Positions 45,944 to 54,113 of a stretch of DNA of 64,000 nt are shown piece after piece. The notes under the pieces are model-generated. The model ran no database searches. It was not told where the DNA came from and saw nothing but the letters and a program-made list of their open reading frames with translations. Numbering within the stretch: position 1 is the stretch's first letter; each line of letters opens with the position of its first letter. Made by a program: the position numbers and the translations under genes. Source of the stretch: Marinobacter fonticola (GTDB lineage Bacteria; Pseudomonadota; Gammaproteobacteria; Pseudomonadales; Oleiphilaceae); the NCBI RefSeq assembly GCF_008122265.1, contig NZ_CP043042.1, positions 2,294,001 through 2,358,000 on the forward strand, written 5' to 3'.

Positions 45944-47596
45944 GTGGAACGCGAATCGATGGAATTTGATGTTCTGATCGTCGGCGCAGGTCCTGCAGGT
46001 TTATCCGCAGCCTGCCGTATCATGCAGATGGCACAGGAATCCGGCGAAGAACTCACCGTATGCGTCGTGGAAAAAGGCTCCGAAGTTGGCGCCCATATCA
46101 TGGCCGGCACCGTTTTCGAACCCACGGCGCTCAATGAACTCTTCCCCGACTGGAAAGAAAAAGGTGCGCCGCTAAACACGCCGGTGACCCGCGATGACAT
46201 TTTTGTGCTGCGCAGCCAGGATTCGGCCACCAAGGTGCCGAACGCGTTTGTACCTCGCAACATGCACAACCACGGCAACTACATCATCAGTCTGGGCAAC
46301 CTGTGCCGTTGGCTGGCCGAGCAGGCCGAAGCCCTGGGGGTGGAAGTCTATCCGGGCTTTGCTGCATCCGAGGCCATTGTCGAAGACGGCCACGTCAAAG
46401 GCATTCTTACCGGCGATATGGGCGTTGCCCGCGACGGCAGCGAAAAAGACGGCTACATGCCGGGCATGGAGCTGCGCGCCAAGTACACCCTCTTCACCGA
46501 AGGCTGCCGCGGCCACTTGGGCAAACGCCTGATCGCCGATTTCAAACTGGATGAAGGCAAGGATCCGCAGCACTACGGTATCGGCATCAAGGAACTGTGG
46601 GACATCGATCCCGCCAAGCACGAGCCGGGCCTGGTTATCCACACCACGGGCTGGCCGCTGAGCGAGTCCGGTTCCACCGGCGGCTCTTTCCTCTATCATC
46701 TGGAAAATGGCCAGGCCTATGTGGGCCTGATCTCGGATCTGTCCTACAGCAATCCGCACATGGCCCCCTTTAGCGAGTTTCAGCGCCTGAAACTGCATCC
46801 GGAGATCCGCAAGCATCTGGAAGGCGGCAAGCGCGTATCCTACGGCGCCCGCGCTATTACCAAGGGCGGCTTCAACTCCCTGCCGAAGATGAGCTTCCCC
46901 GGTGGCCTGCTGCTGGGCTGCGATGCCGGCACCCTGAACAGCTCCAAGATCAAAGGCTCCCATACCGCCATGAAATCCGGGCTGCTGGGCGCCGAGGCCG
47001 TATTCGACGCACTGAAGGAAGGCAAGAACGGTGAAGAAATCACCGGCTTCCAGGACCGCTTCAAGAACAGCTGGCTGTATAAGGAGCTTTACGACGAGCG
47101 CAACTTCGGCCCGGCGATGCACAAGTACGGCAACATCGTGGGTGGCGGTATCGCGTTTTTCGAGCAGAACATCCTGCGTCGCAGCCTGCCGATCACGTTC
47201 CGCGATACAATCCCCGACTACGCCACACTCAAGCCGGCCGATCAGGCCAAGAAGATCGACTATCCGAAGCCGGATAATGCGCTAACCTTCGACAAGCTGT
47301 CCTCGGTGTTCATCTCCAACACCAACCATGAGGAAGACCAGCCGGTTCATCTGAAGCTGACCAATCCGGATATTCCCATCCAGGAGAACTTGCCGAAGTA
47401 CGACGAACCGGCCCAGCGTTACTGCCCTGCAGGTGTGTACGAGGTTGTAGAAAAGGACGATGGCAGCGGCAAGCGATTCCAGATCAACGCGCAGAACTGC
47501 GTCCACTGCAAGACCTGCGATATCAAGGATCCGGCCCAGAATATTACCTGGGTGACCCCGGAAGGGGGTGGTGGTCCCAACTATCCGAACATGTAA
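45944..47596 (+). CDS. Electron transfer flavoprotein-ubiquinone oxidoreductase
   Basis: About 550-residue membrane-associated iron-sulfur flavoprotein that passes electrons from ETF to ubiquinone. The FAD motif is LIVGAGPAGLSAACRI. The ubiquinone-binding and FAD regions (LSESGSTGGSFLYHLENGQ, GCDAGTLNSSKIKGSHTAMKSG) are intact. The C-terminal [4Fe-4S] domain holds RYCPAGVYEV and NCVHCKTCDIKDP. I choose the GTG at 45944 because GAGGAG lies six bases upstream; ATGs at 45896 (longer) and 45959 (shorter) have no such site. It is divergent from etfBA with a PsrA-type box between. Confidence 0.95.
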   Translation: MERESMEFDVLIVGAGPAGLSAACRIMQMAQESGEELTVCVVEKGSEVGAHIMAGTVFEPTALNELFPDWKEKGAPLNTPVTRDDIFVLRSQDSATKVPNAFVPRNMHNHGNYIISLGNLCRWLAEQAEALGVEVYPGFAASEAIVEDGHVKGILTGDMGVARDGSEKDGYMPGMELRAKYTLFTEGCRGHLGKRLIADFKLDEGKDPQHYGIGIKELWDIDPAKHEPGLVIHTTGWPLSESGSTGGSFLYHLENGQAYVGLISDLSYSNPHMAPFSEFQRLKLHPEIRKHLEGGKRVSYGARAITKGGFNSLPKMSFPGGLLLGCDAGTLNSSKIKGSHTAMKSGLLGAEAVFDALKEGKNGEEITGFQDRFKNSWLYKELYDERNFGPAMHKYGNIVGGGIAFFEQNILRRSLPITFRDTIPDYATLKPADQAKKIDYPKPDNALTFDKLSSVFISNTNHEEDQPVHLKLTNPDIPIQENLPKYDEPAQRYCPAGVYEVVEKDDGSGKRFQINAQNCVHCKTCDIKDPAQNITWVTPEGGGGPNYPNM

Positions 47597-47636
47597 CTAT
47601 TATCAATCCATGAGAAAAGCGTTCTGAGCCTATAAG

Positions 47637-47696
47637 CTCGATGATCGCTACTCGATGAATGATCGTTATTCGATGATAGCTACTCGACGATAGTCA
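47637..47696. repeat. Imperfect tandem repeat (CTCGATGATMGCTA units) after ETF-QO
   Basis: Four units beginning with YTCGAYGA follow each other (14, 18, 14 and 14 bases), for example CTCGATGATCGCTA and TTCGATGATAGCTA. They lie between the ETF-QO stop and its terminator. Confidence 0.7.
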
Positions 47697-47699
47697 TTA

Positions 47700-47725
47700 G
47701 GCGACTCTGCGGAGTCGCCTTTTTT
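47700..47725 (+). terminator. Rho-independent terminator of ETF-QO
   Basis: GGCGACTC, loop TGCG, GAGTCGCC, then six T residues. It serves the rightward gene ending at 47596. Confidence 0.88.
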
Positions 47726-47800
47726 GTGCCCGCCAGTTCCGCACGGTTTTGACCGAGGAAACGTCTGCTCAAGTCTACCGACTATTTTGCAGGCACAAAA

Positions 47801-47826
47801 AAAAGCGGCTGAAACAGCCGCTTTTT
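47801..47826 (-). terminator. Rho-independent terminator of slyD
   Basis: AAAAGCGGCT, five-base loop, AGCCGCTTTT; read on the minus strand the stem is followed by eight T residues. It lies 18 bp beyond the slyD stop. Confidence 0.88.
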
Positions 47827-47843
47827 ATAGATCCAGGTCCAGA

Positions 47844-48305
47844 CTAGTGGATGTGGCCGTGCTCCACTTCCTCTTCCGTCGGATCGCGAGTTTCGATAAC
47901 CTCGACGTCAAAGTGCAGCGTCTCACCGGCCAGCGGATGGTTGGCATCGATGGTTACGGTTTCATCCTGAACCTCAACAACACGAACGACCTGTGGGCCG
48001 CCCGGAGTCTGTGCTTGGAACTGCATGCCCGGCTCGATGGATTCAACACCTTCGAAGGCGGTACGCGGTACCGGCTGAATCAGCTCTTCGTTTACTTCAC
48101 CGTAGCCTTCGGCCGGAGCTACGGTCACCTTGACCTGCTCGCCAGCGTCCTTTTCATTGAGTGCGGATTCCAGACCACCAATAATGTTCTGTGCACCTTC
48201 AAGATAGGTCAACGGTTCACGACCTTCCACGCGGGAAGAGTCGAGTTGCTCACCCTGGTCATTGGTAAGCGTGTAATGGATAGAAACAACACGAGGTTGG
48301 GCCAT
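47844..48305 (-). CDS. slyD: FKBP-type peptidyl-prolyl isomerase SlyD
   Basis: 153-residue cytoplasmic peptidyl-prolyl isomerase and chaperone. The FKBP domain is split by the insert-in-flap: VVSIHYTLTNDQGEQLDSSR, LEGAQNIIGGLESALNEKDAG, the IF domain with VPAEGYG-like APAEGYGEVNEELIQPVPR, and DANHPLAGETLHFDVEVIE. The C-terminal tail ends with EHGHIH and is shorter than the His/Cys-rich nickel-binding tail of E. coli SlyD, so nickel delivery is probably reduced. The ATG at 48305 has AAGGAG six bases upstream. It is monocistronic with its own terminator. Confidence 0.94.
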   Translation of the reverse strand: MAQPRVVSIHYTLTNDQGEQLDSSRVEGREPLTYLEGAQNIIGGLESALNEKDAGEQVKVTVAPAEGYGEVNEELIQPVPRTAFEGVESIEPGMQFQAQTPGGPQVVRVVEVQDETVTIDANHPLAGETLHFDVEVIETRDPTEEEVEHGHIH

Positions 48306-48503
48306 GTGATCTCCTTGCGTGCCGCAAATTAAGCAAATGTGTGTCAGGCAATCGAAAGTAGTCTTGAACAGCGGACTGCACAGAGGGACTGACGACCACC
48401 CACCCTCGTTAGAGAGCCAGGCTCGTTAACAAGTGATATCTAAACAGCGTAACAAACGTCCGTTGCCGTTCGCTACAATAGGTTGAGACTACTAACTGAT
48501 TTT

Positions 48504-49073
48504 TCAACCCTGCGTTCCCAATTCGTAAAAATTACCATCGCTCCACACGCCCAGCATATTGTCGTCATTCCCTTTCGGCACGACACATTCGGCCAGATCA
48601 TAGTACGCCGCCGTTACCAGACGCGCCTCAAGCCCATGTACAACGTCGACAAGCGGACGCGGCTCGTCACTATCGGCATAGGTCTCCATGCGCAAGGGGT
48701 GGCGGTCACTCAGCAACAGCGTTTCGCCGGTGTTGAGAGTCAAAAAAATCTTTTGAGACTGGCCTTCGCCCTGAACGTCCACGCTATGAGCAATAAGCGA
48801 TGTATCTTCGACCTCCACTCGCCATTTTTCCACCGGCGTCACCAAGTAGTGCTCACCGTCGGATTCCTTGCGCAGGATAGTGGAAAATAACCGCATCAAC
48901 GCTTCCCTGGCCAATGGCTTGCCTTTATACAACCAGGTTCCGTCACGCTGAATGTGAATATCGATATCGCCCGACAGCTCCGGAGTCCACTTGTCGATAG
49001 GCGGACGCCCTTCGAAGGCTGTCTGAGCCTCTTTCAACTGTTCTTCGATGCGCTTGGTCTCGTCATTCGCCAT
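48504..49073 (-). CDS. DUF1285 domain-containing protein
   Basis: 189-residue soluble protein of the DUF1285 family, found widely in proteobacteria without a firm function. Recognisable parts are PPIDKWTPELSGDIDIHIQRDGTWLYKG (in pieces), PLAREALMRLFSTILRKE, EHYLVTPVEKWRVEVED and HPLRMETYADSDEPRPLV. No signal peptide or membrane segment is present. It is divergent from the class V aminotransferase, 111 bp away. Confidence 0.9.
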   Translation of the reverse strand: MANDETKRIEEQLKEAQTAFEGRPPIDKWTPELSGDIDIHIQRDGTWLYKGKPLAREALMRLFSTILRKESDGEHYLVTPVEKWRVEVEDTSLIAHSVDVQGEGQSQKIFLTLNTGETLLLSDRHPLRMETYADSDEPRPLVDVVHGLEARLVTAAYYDLAECVVPKGNDDNMLGVWSDGNFYELGTQG

Positions 49074-49184
49074 GCTTCGGCTCCAAGATATGGTAGTGTC
49101 TTAACGGCTATTCTACACAGGAGCAACCAAGCTTGCTCACTGCGGATCGCTCACCGAAACTCTAAAAGCCGGATATTTAAAATC

Positions 49185-50312
49185 ATGGACTTGGATGCGG
49201 AATTTAAACTGGATGATGATCTTTGCTATCTCAACCATGCGGCCGTAGCGCCCTGGCCGTTGCGCAGCATGCAGGCCGTTGAACGCTTCGCACGGGAAAA
49301 CGCCATGCGCGGCGCGGCGCATTACCCGCGCTGGATGGAGGTCGAGAATACGTTGCGTGAAAATCTCGCCCGGTTGATCAACGCCCCCTCGCCACGTGAT
49401 ATTGCCCTGGTCAAAAGCACATCGGAGGCTTTGTCCTTCGTCGCTTACGGGCTCCACTGGGAGCCCGGTGACGAGATCGTGATATCCGACCAGGAATTCC
49501 CTTCCAATCGCATTGTATGGGAATCCTTGGCCGACCAAGGGGTTACCGTTCGAGTTGTTAGTCTCGACGGCGACGACTGCGAGGACGATTTGATCGACGC
49601 CTTCAACAACAACACGCGGTTGCTGGCGATCAGCTCGGTCCAGTATGGCACCGGCCTGCGCATGAACTTAGACAAACTCGGCGCTGCGTGTAAGGCCGCC
49701 AAGGTCCTCTTTTGCGTTGATGCCATCCAAAGCCTCGGCGCCCTGCCCCTGGATGTGGAGAAATCCCAGATCGATTTCACGATGGCCGACGGTCATAAGT
49801 GGCTGCTGGGACCCGAGGGGCTCGGGGTTTTCTATGTGCGGCCGGCATTACGGGAAAGTCTGAAACTCCACGAATTCGGCTGGCACATGATTGCCAATCG
49901 TGGCGACTACCGCCAGACCACTTGGCAGGTGGCCCCCGACGCCACACGCTTCGAATGCGGAAGTCCAAATACCATGGGCGCTCATGCGTTCCAAGCCAGC
50001 ACTGAACTGCTGCTCGAGATCGGCATCGACAAGGTAGAAGCCCTGGTGCTGAATCGCGTCGAACTTCTGGAAAGGGAACTTAATAAAATTCAAGGTATTG
50101 AGATACTTTCTTCACGTGACAGACAGCGACAATCCGGCATTTTGACATTCCGAGTCGCCCATCAGGATTCCCAGGCGCTTTACCGGGACTTGATGAGCCG
50201 CAACGTCATCTGCGCCAGCCGCGGTGGCGGCGCCCGCTTTTCACCTCACTGCTATACGCCGGATGCGGTCATCCATACGGCGGTCGAGCGCCTCGCCGAA
50301 TGCATAAGTTAA
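49185..50312 (+). CDS. Class V aminotransferase (NifS/SufS-like fold, PLP-dependent)
   Basis: 375-residue PLP enzyme. The family is shown by YLNHAAVAPWPLRSM (N-terminus), STSEALSFVAYGL, SDQEFPSNRIVWE, FCVDAIQSLGALPLDV and the PLP-binding Lys in TMADGHKWLLGPEGLGVFYV. The C-terminal end SRGGGARFSPHCY binds the carboxylate. It lacks the conserved cysteine loop of cysteine desulfurases, so a selenocysteine-lyase/isopenicillin-epimerase-like or kynureninase-like role is more probable; the substrate is unknown. I use the ATG at 49185, since the longer frame runs through the promoter of the divergent gene. It is convergent with sixA. Confidence 0.85.
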   Translation: MDLDAEFKLDDDLCYLNHAAVAPWPLRSMQAVERFARENAMRGAAHYPRWMEVENTLRENLARLINAPSPRDIALVKSTSEALSFVAYGLHWEPGDEIVISDQEFPSNRIVWESLADQGVTVRVVSLDGDDCEDDLIDAFNNNTRLLAISSVQYGTGLRMNLDKLGAACKAAKVLFCVDAIQSLGALPLDVEKSQIDFTMADGHKWLLGPEGLGVFYVRPALRESLKLHEFGWHMIANRGDYRQTTWQVAPDATRFECGSPNTMGAHAFQASTELLLEIGIDKVEALVLNRVELLERELNKIQGIEILSSRDRQRQSGILTFRVAHQDSQALYRDLMSRNVICASRGGGARFSPHCYTPDAVIHTAVERLAECIS

Positions 50313-50328
50313 AGTGTGAGACAGTCGC

Positions 50329-50784
50329 TCAAGCAAGAAACTGAGTCTTGAGGTCGCCGCAACCGGGGCCGACGATGGGCAGGTCCAGCACGACGGCCTG
50401 ACTGGTCATGAAGGGGATACCGCGCCGATGGCCATCCACCAGCAATGTGGACAAGGCGCCCACCAGCGGCATATGGGAGACAATCATCAGGGTGTCCGGC
50501 AAGTCGGACTCGTAAAGCAGTGCATTCAGGCATTCACCCGGGTCGTCGTCCGGCGTGAGGAAGGGCCTCTCAAGCACCGGCACGTTGATGACCTCAGAGA
50601 CGATTGCAGCGGTTTGCCCAGCCCTAACCAGCGAGCTGCACCAGATGGTGTCGGGGCGCCAGCGAGACGAAGCAATGTCGCTGGCAACACGGGCGCTACC
50701 AAGCCGGCCCGATTCGGTCAGCTCCCTGGCCTGATCGAGGCTGTGCCAGCCCGCTTCTCCGTGGCGCATGATAATCAGGTACAC
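50329..50784 (-). CDS. sixA: Phosphohistidine phosphatase SixA
   Basis: 151-residue histidine phosphatase that removes phosphate from phospho-His residues, in E. coli from HPt domains and the nitrogen PTS. The catalytic RHG is in LIIMRHGEAG at the very N-terminus, then WCSSLVRAGQTA and the second catalytic His in LMIVSHMPLVGALSTLL. I choose the GTG at 50784 because AAGGAAGGA stands seven bases upstream and because this gives the normal SixA start; the frame extends to 50826 without a ribosome site. It follows gpsA by about 100 bp. Confidence 0.9.
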   Translation of the reverse strand: MYLIIMRHGEAGWHSLDQARELTESGRLGSARVASDIASSRWRPDTIWCSSLVRAGQTAAIVSEVINVPVLERPFLTPDDDPGECLNALLYESDLPDTLMIVSHMPLVGALSTLLVDGHRRGIPFMTSQAVVLDLPIVGPGCGDLKTQFLA

Positions 50785-50818
50785 TGCGCTATCCTTCCTT
50801 CTGCCGCAGGTTGCTTTT

Positions 50819-50864
50819 TTTATCAAAGATTTATCAAAGACTTACCGAGCAAAGACTTACGGTG
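50819..50864. repeat. Nested tandem repeats between gpsA and sixA
   Basis: TTTATCAAAGA occurs twice in tandem (50819 and 50830), followed by two 15-bp units CAAAGACTTACCGAG and CAAAGACTTACGGTG (50835 and 50850). They fill half of the 101-bp spacer. Confidence 0.82.
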
Positions 50865-50885
50865 AATTTTGCATGCATGACGCGT

Positions 50886-51956
50886 TCATGACGATGCTGT
50901 ACGGGGCAGTATGAACTCCACATCCGAATTCTGGACCGCCATCATCAGTCCATTGATCACGTCCCGAATGGTGGCATCACCGTAAAGGATCTTATAAAGA
51001 CCGCCGACCAACGGCATCGGCACGCCCATATCTTTCGCTTTTTCCTTCACCAGCAGCAACGTGCGAATACCTTCAGCCACTTGCCCAAGCTCAGCCACGG
51101 CATCGTCCAGGGCCTGACCTTTACCGACCGCATGGCCGATACGGTAATTCCGGCTCTTGGAGGAGGTACAGGTAACAATCAAGTCCCCGACACCCGCAAG
51201 GCCCATGAAGGTCATGGGGTTTGCGCCGAGACTTACAGCAAAGCGGCTCATTTCAGCCAAGCTGCGGGTAATCAGCATAGCTTTGGCGTTCTCGCCCAAA
51301 TCCAGCGCCGACGCGAGACCGGCCACGATGGCGTATATATTCTTGAGCGCGCCCGCCAGCTCCACGCCATAAACATCCACGTTGGCGTAAACCCGAAAAT
51401 ATTCACACCCCAGCAGTTGTTGCACCAGGTTGCGCACTTCCAGATCCTTCGCGGCAATAACGGTCGCGGTCAGATCCCGATTAACGATTTCTTGGGCCAG
51501 ATTAGGCCCGCTCAGCACACCAATCCGTGAGCGCGGAATCTCCTCCTGCAGGATTTCGCTCATCAGGCGAAAACCTTCCTTTTCGATGCCTTTGGTCAAG
51601 CTGATGACCGCTTGCCCGGTTTCAAACGCCTGTGCGTGCTCCCGGATCACCGTGCGAAAAGCCTTGCTTGGGATGGCCAAAAAGACCGCCTCAGCCCCCG
51701 CTACCGCCTCTTCCAGGTTCGTCGTCGGCTGCACATCCCCGGCCAGGTGGACGCCCGGCATGTAACGGCTATTGACCTTCTTCTGCTGAATTTCCTCCAC
51801 CTGGGCCGCGTCCCGCATCCAGAACCACACGCTGTGACCATTCTCAGCCAGCACCTTGGTCATGGCCGTACCGAAGCTGCCGCCACCCAGTACGGCAACC
51901 TTCCGGGAGGCTATTTCAGACGCGTGCGATTGACCTGATGAAGTGTGTTCAGACAT
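50886..51956 (-). CDS. gpsA: NAD(P)-dependent glycerol-3-phosphate dehydrogenase
   Basis: 356-residue enzyme that reduces dihydroxyacetone phosphate to sn-glycerol-3-phosphate for phospholipid synthesis. The Rossmann motif is VAVLGGGSFGTAMTKVLAENG (in two parts). The substrate and catalytic Lys regions are LSGPNLAQEIV, GVELAGALKNIYAIVAG and GLAGVGDLIVTCTSSKSRNYRIG. The N-terminal 18 residues (Ser/His-rich) precede the usual start and may be optional. Length and motifs are otherwise standard. The gene order gpsA-sixA is also seen in pseudomonads. Confidence 0.95.
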   Translation of the reverse strand: MSEHTSSGQSHASEIASRKVAVLGGGSFGTAMTKVLAENGHSVWFWMRDAAQVEEIQQKKVNSRYMPGVHLAGDVQPTTNLEEAVAGAEAVFLAIPSKAFRTVIREHAQAFETGQAVISLTKGIEKEGFRLMSEILQEEIPRSRIGVLSGPNLAQEIVNRDLTATVIAAKDLEVRNLVQQLLGCEYFRVYANVDVYGVELAGALKNIYAIVAGLASALDLGENAKAMLITRSLAEMSRFAVSLGANPMTFMGLAGVGDLIVTCTSSKSRNYRIGHAVGKGQALDDAVAELGQVAEGIRTLLLVKEKAKDMGVPMPLVGGLYKILYGDATIRDVINGLMMAVQNSDVEFILPRTASS

Positions 51957-52069
51957 GAAAATTCCGTGATGATTTGAGGGCTCGATACGGGCTGGCGCTG
52001 CGGTCGCCTCAGCCTTGGGGAATGAGCGGGCTCTATGTGAGAGCTGCGCCGCGGCCTAAGGCGAGACGA

Positions 52070-52558
52070 TTAGGTTTCTTCGCACTCCAGTGCCCGTACC
52101 AAATTTTTGAACTCCTCCCGATTCCGGCTGTTCATACCCATCAGAATCCGGTGGGCATCCAGCACTTTATCCCGAACCTGCTGTTCACTGGCACGCAGCA
52201 CCGGAATTTCCTCCAGCTCTTCGATACGGGAAGCAGGTTCACGGACGATAATGAAAATTTTATCGAACCCCATGGAGGTGATAATGCGGGTCACATCGGG
52301 GTTAGTGGAAATCAGTGTCGGGAGGAAGTGGGATTGCTTTTCCGCGGCCATAGCAATCTTGGCAAGGAGACCGAGCGTGGTGCTATCGATAATGTCAGTC
52401 TCGGTCAGATCGATGACTACCGTGCGGAGATCGGGATTGCTAGTAATAGACTCAACAAGATTGTCCAGCGTCGAACACAGGTTCAGCCGGATTTCGCCAA
52501 TAAACTTGAGGACGTAAATCCCCTGTTGCTCAGCTTGCAATATCTTGTAGCTAGACAT
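52070..52558 (-). CDS. rssC: STAS-domain anti-sigma factor antagonist, RssC-like
   Basis: 162-residue protein. Residues 1-105 form a STAS domain with the phospho-acceptor Ser/Thr in VIDLTETDIIDSTTLGLLAK. A helical C-terminal extension of about 55 residues (EIPVLRASEQQVRDKVLDAH) follows. In Pseudomonas the equivalent protein, paired with RssB, takes part in a partner switch that controls RpoS activity. The start lies one base after the rssB stop, so the phosphatase and its likely substrate are made together. Confidence 0.88.
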   Translation of the reverse strand: MSSYKILQAEQQGIYVLKFIGEIRLNLCSTLDNLVESITSNPDLRTVVIDLTETDIIDSTTLGLLAKIAMAAEKQSHFLPTLISTNPDVTRIITSMGFDKIFIIVREPASRIEELEEIPVLRASEQQVRDKVLDAHRILMGMNSRNREEFKNLVRALECEET

Positions 52559-52559
52559 A

Positions 52560-53804
52560 TCAGTTCGCTGCTACTTGGTTTGCTATGTCTGGTTGTGCTA
52601 ATTCGTCACTTGGGACATCTCTACTCGGTAATATGTCCGTCACAGTCACGATAGCAATGTCGTCCGGCAATTCCGTGATTTCATCGAGATTAAGCGCCTC
52701 GCTCAGAGCTGCAATAGTGTGACGACCTGCCGAAACGAGTTCAAGTAGTCGCTGCTCCTTTTCGTCAAGGTTTTTCGCCTTAATAACTTCAAGGATACCG
52801 TCGGAAAACAGGATAAGCCGAAACGAGCCTTCCAGCGAGGTCTCGTAGATGTCCCACTCGGGACTTTCGAACAGGCCGATAGGGAGGCCGGTACCCTCCA
52901 GGAAACGACAGTTCCCATGGCCATCGGCGAGTATCGGCATGGGAAAATGAGCGCCCACCGCGTAAGTCAGCTTGCGCTCGTCATGGTCGATAATGCCTGC
53001 GAAAACCGTCAAATGCTTGCCTAAGCCAGTATCGAGCAATTCCGAATTGATGCGTTCGAGGAACCGGTCCGGGTAGAGGATATCGTCGCTGGAACCCCTA
53101 CGGATGTTTCGTTGCAAACGGTTGGTCAGATTTTTCAATAGTACCGTCACGAACGCCGAACTTGCGCCATGGCCGGAAACATCCGCGATGTAGACCAAGG
53201 TGCGATTGTCGTCGAGCCTGAAATAGTCGAGAAAATCCCCGCTCAGGTACAACGAAGGCTTGATCAGGTGTTCGATCGCGAGCCAGCTCGATTCGTAATG
53301 ACGGTCCGGCAGCATTTTGAGCTGCACTTTGCGGCCTGCGTTCTGGTCCGCACGGAGTTCGGCAATACCGGCCCTGAGATCACGGTTGGCGTCTTCCAGT
53401 TCCTGGCGGTATATCTGGTTCAGGCGGGAGATGCGCACTCTGTCCGACAATTTTTCCAGTACGTCGTCGATGGCGCTGGTGTCGCGGTAGGGCTTGATAA
53501 GGACGTCGGCCGCCCCGCAGCGCAAGGCAGCCACCACCTCCTGAGCCTCTGACGCCGCATGGCAGGCCACGATGGGCACGAAGGCATCTTCGAGATCAAG
53601 CTGGTGAGCCAGTTTATGAATAGCGTCTGGCGGGATATCTGCAAAAATGGCGTCAGGCAGGGTGTCTTCGAATAGACCAGCGGCACTCTCAAGATCGTCG
53701 TGAATGCTGACGTAGAAGCTGCGTGCTTCCAGAAGGCGTTCCAGTTCTTTAGCAGCTACGGCGTCCGGATCGATGATCAGAATGCGCTCAGTGCGCGATC
53801 CCAT
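52560..53804 (-). CDS. rssB: Response regulator with SpoIIE/PP2C phosphatase domain, Pseudomonas-type RssB
   Basis: 414-residue protein. A receiver domain (1-120) has the acceptor Asp D56 (AIFADIPPD) and Lys K104 (VLIKPY). A coiled-coil linker (LNQIYRQELEDANRDLRAGI) follows, and then the PP2C-like phosphatase with metal Asp residues in SGDFLDYF, YIADVSGHGASSAFV, LILFSDGILEV and DDIAIVTV. It likely dephosphorylates the STAS protein encoded next to it. The ATG at 53804 has GGAGGT seven bases upstream, better than the in-frame ATG at 53825. Expected output is control of the general stress sigma factor, inferred from the Pseudomonas pair. Confidence 0.9.
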   Translation of the reverse strand: MGSRTERILIIDPDAVAAKELERLLEARSFYVSIHDDLESAAGLFEDTLPDAIFADIPPDAIHKLAHQLDLEDAFVPIVACHAASEAQEVVAALRCGAADVLIKPYRDTSAIDDVLEKLSDRVRISRLNQIYRQELEDANRDLRAGIAELRADQNAGRKVQLKMLPDRHYESSWLAIEHLIKPSLYLSGDFLDYFRLDDNRTLVYIADVSGHGASSAFVTVLLKNLTNRLQRNIRRGSSDDILYPDRFLERINSELLDTGLGKHLTVFAGIIDHDERKLTYAVGAHFPMPILADGHGNCRFLEGTGLPIGLFESPEWDIYETSLEGSFRLILFSDGILEVIKAKNLDEKEQRLLELVSAGRHTIAALSEALNLDEITELPDDIAIVTVTDILPSRDVPSDELAQPDIANQVAAN

Positions 53805-54113
53805 TAATACTACCTCCGACAACACTCACGAGCCCCTGAGCGAATCGATAGGCCGGTCACGGGCTCTCAACGACGACAACTGACCGTCCTATCCGCTATT
53901 CTGGCATGGCGGTGCGATATAACAAGCAAGCGTTTGCAAAAGTACCCATGTTTTATGTAAGCGAATAACCTGAAAGACCCGGCCGAGCTACTCAAAGCGA
54001 GTTCAGGAACTTCGGATTAAATCTATTGGCGAGCCCCTTTAGGCAACTTCAGGCAACTTCGCCATGAAGGCCAATGCGCACGAAAGCCAGACAATAAGGA
54101 GATTCATCCGGCA
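53805..54113. other. 309-bp region between rssB and the HD-domain gene
   Basis: No gene recognised. A perfect 10-bp direct repeat AGGCAACTTC (54041-54050 and 54051-54060) lies near the start of the rightward gene, and GGCAAC also ends the 5-prime flank. Promoters for both divergent genes must be here, but I see no convincing -35/-10 pair. Confidence 0.45.

Noticed and set aside
46172..47122. 316-codon minus-strand frame inside ETF-QO
   Set aside because: Shadow of the ETF-QO gene, which is intact on the plus strand.
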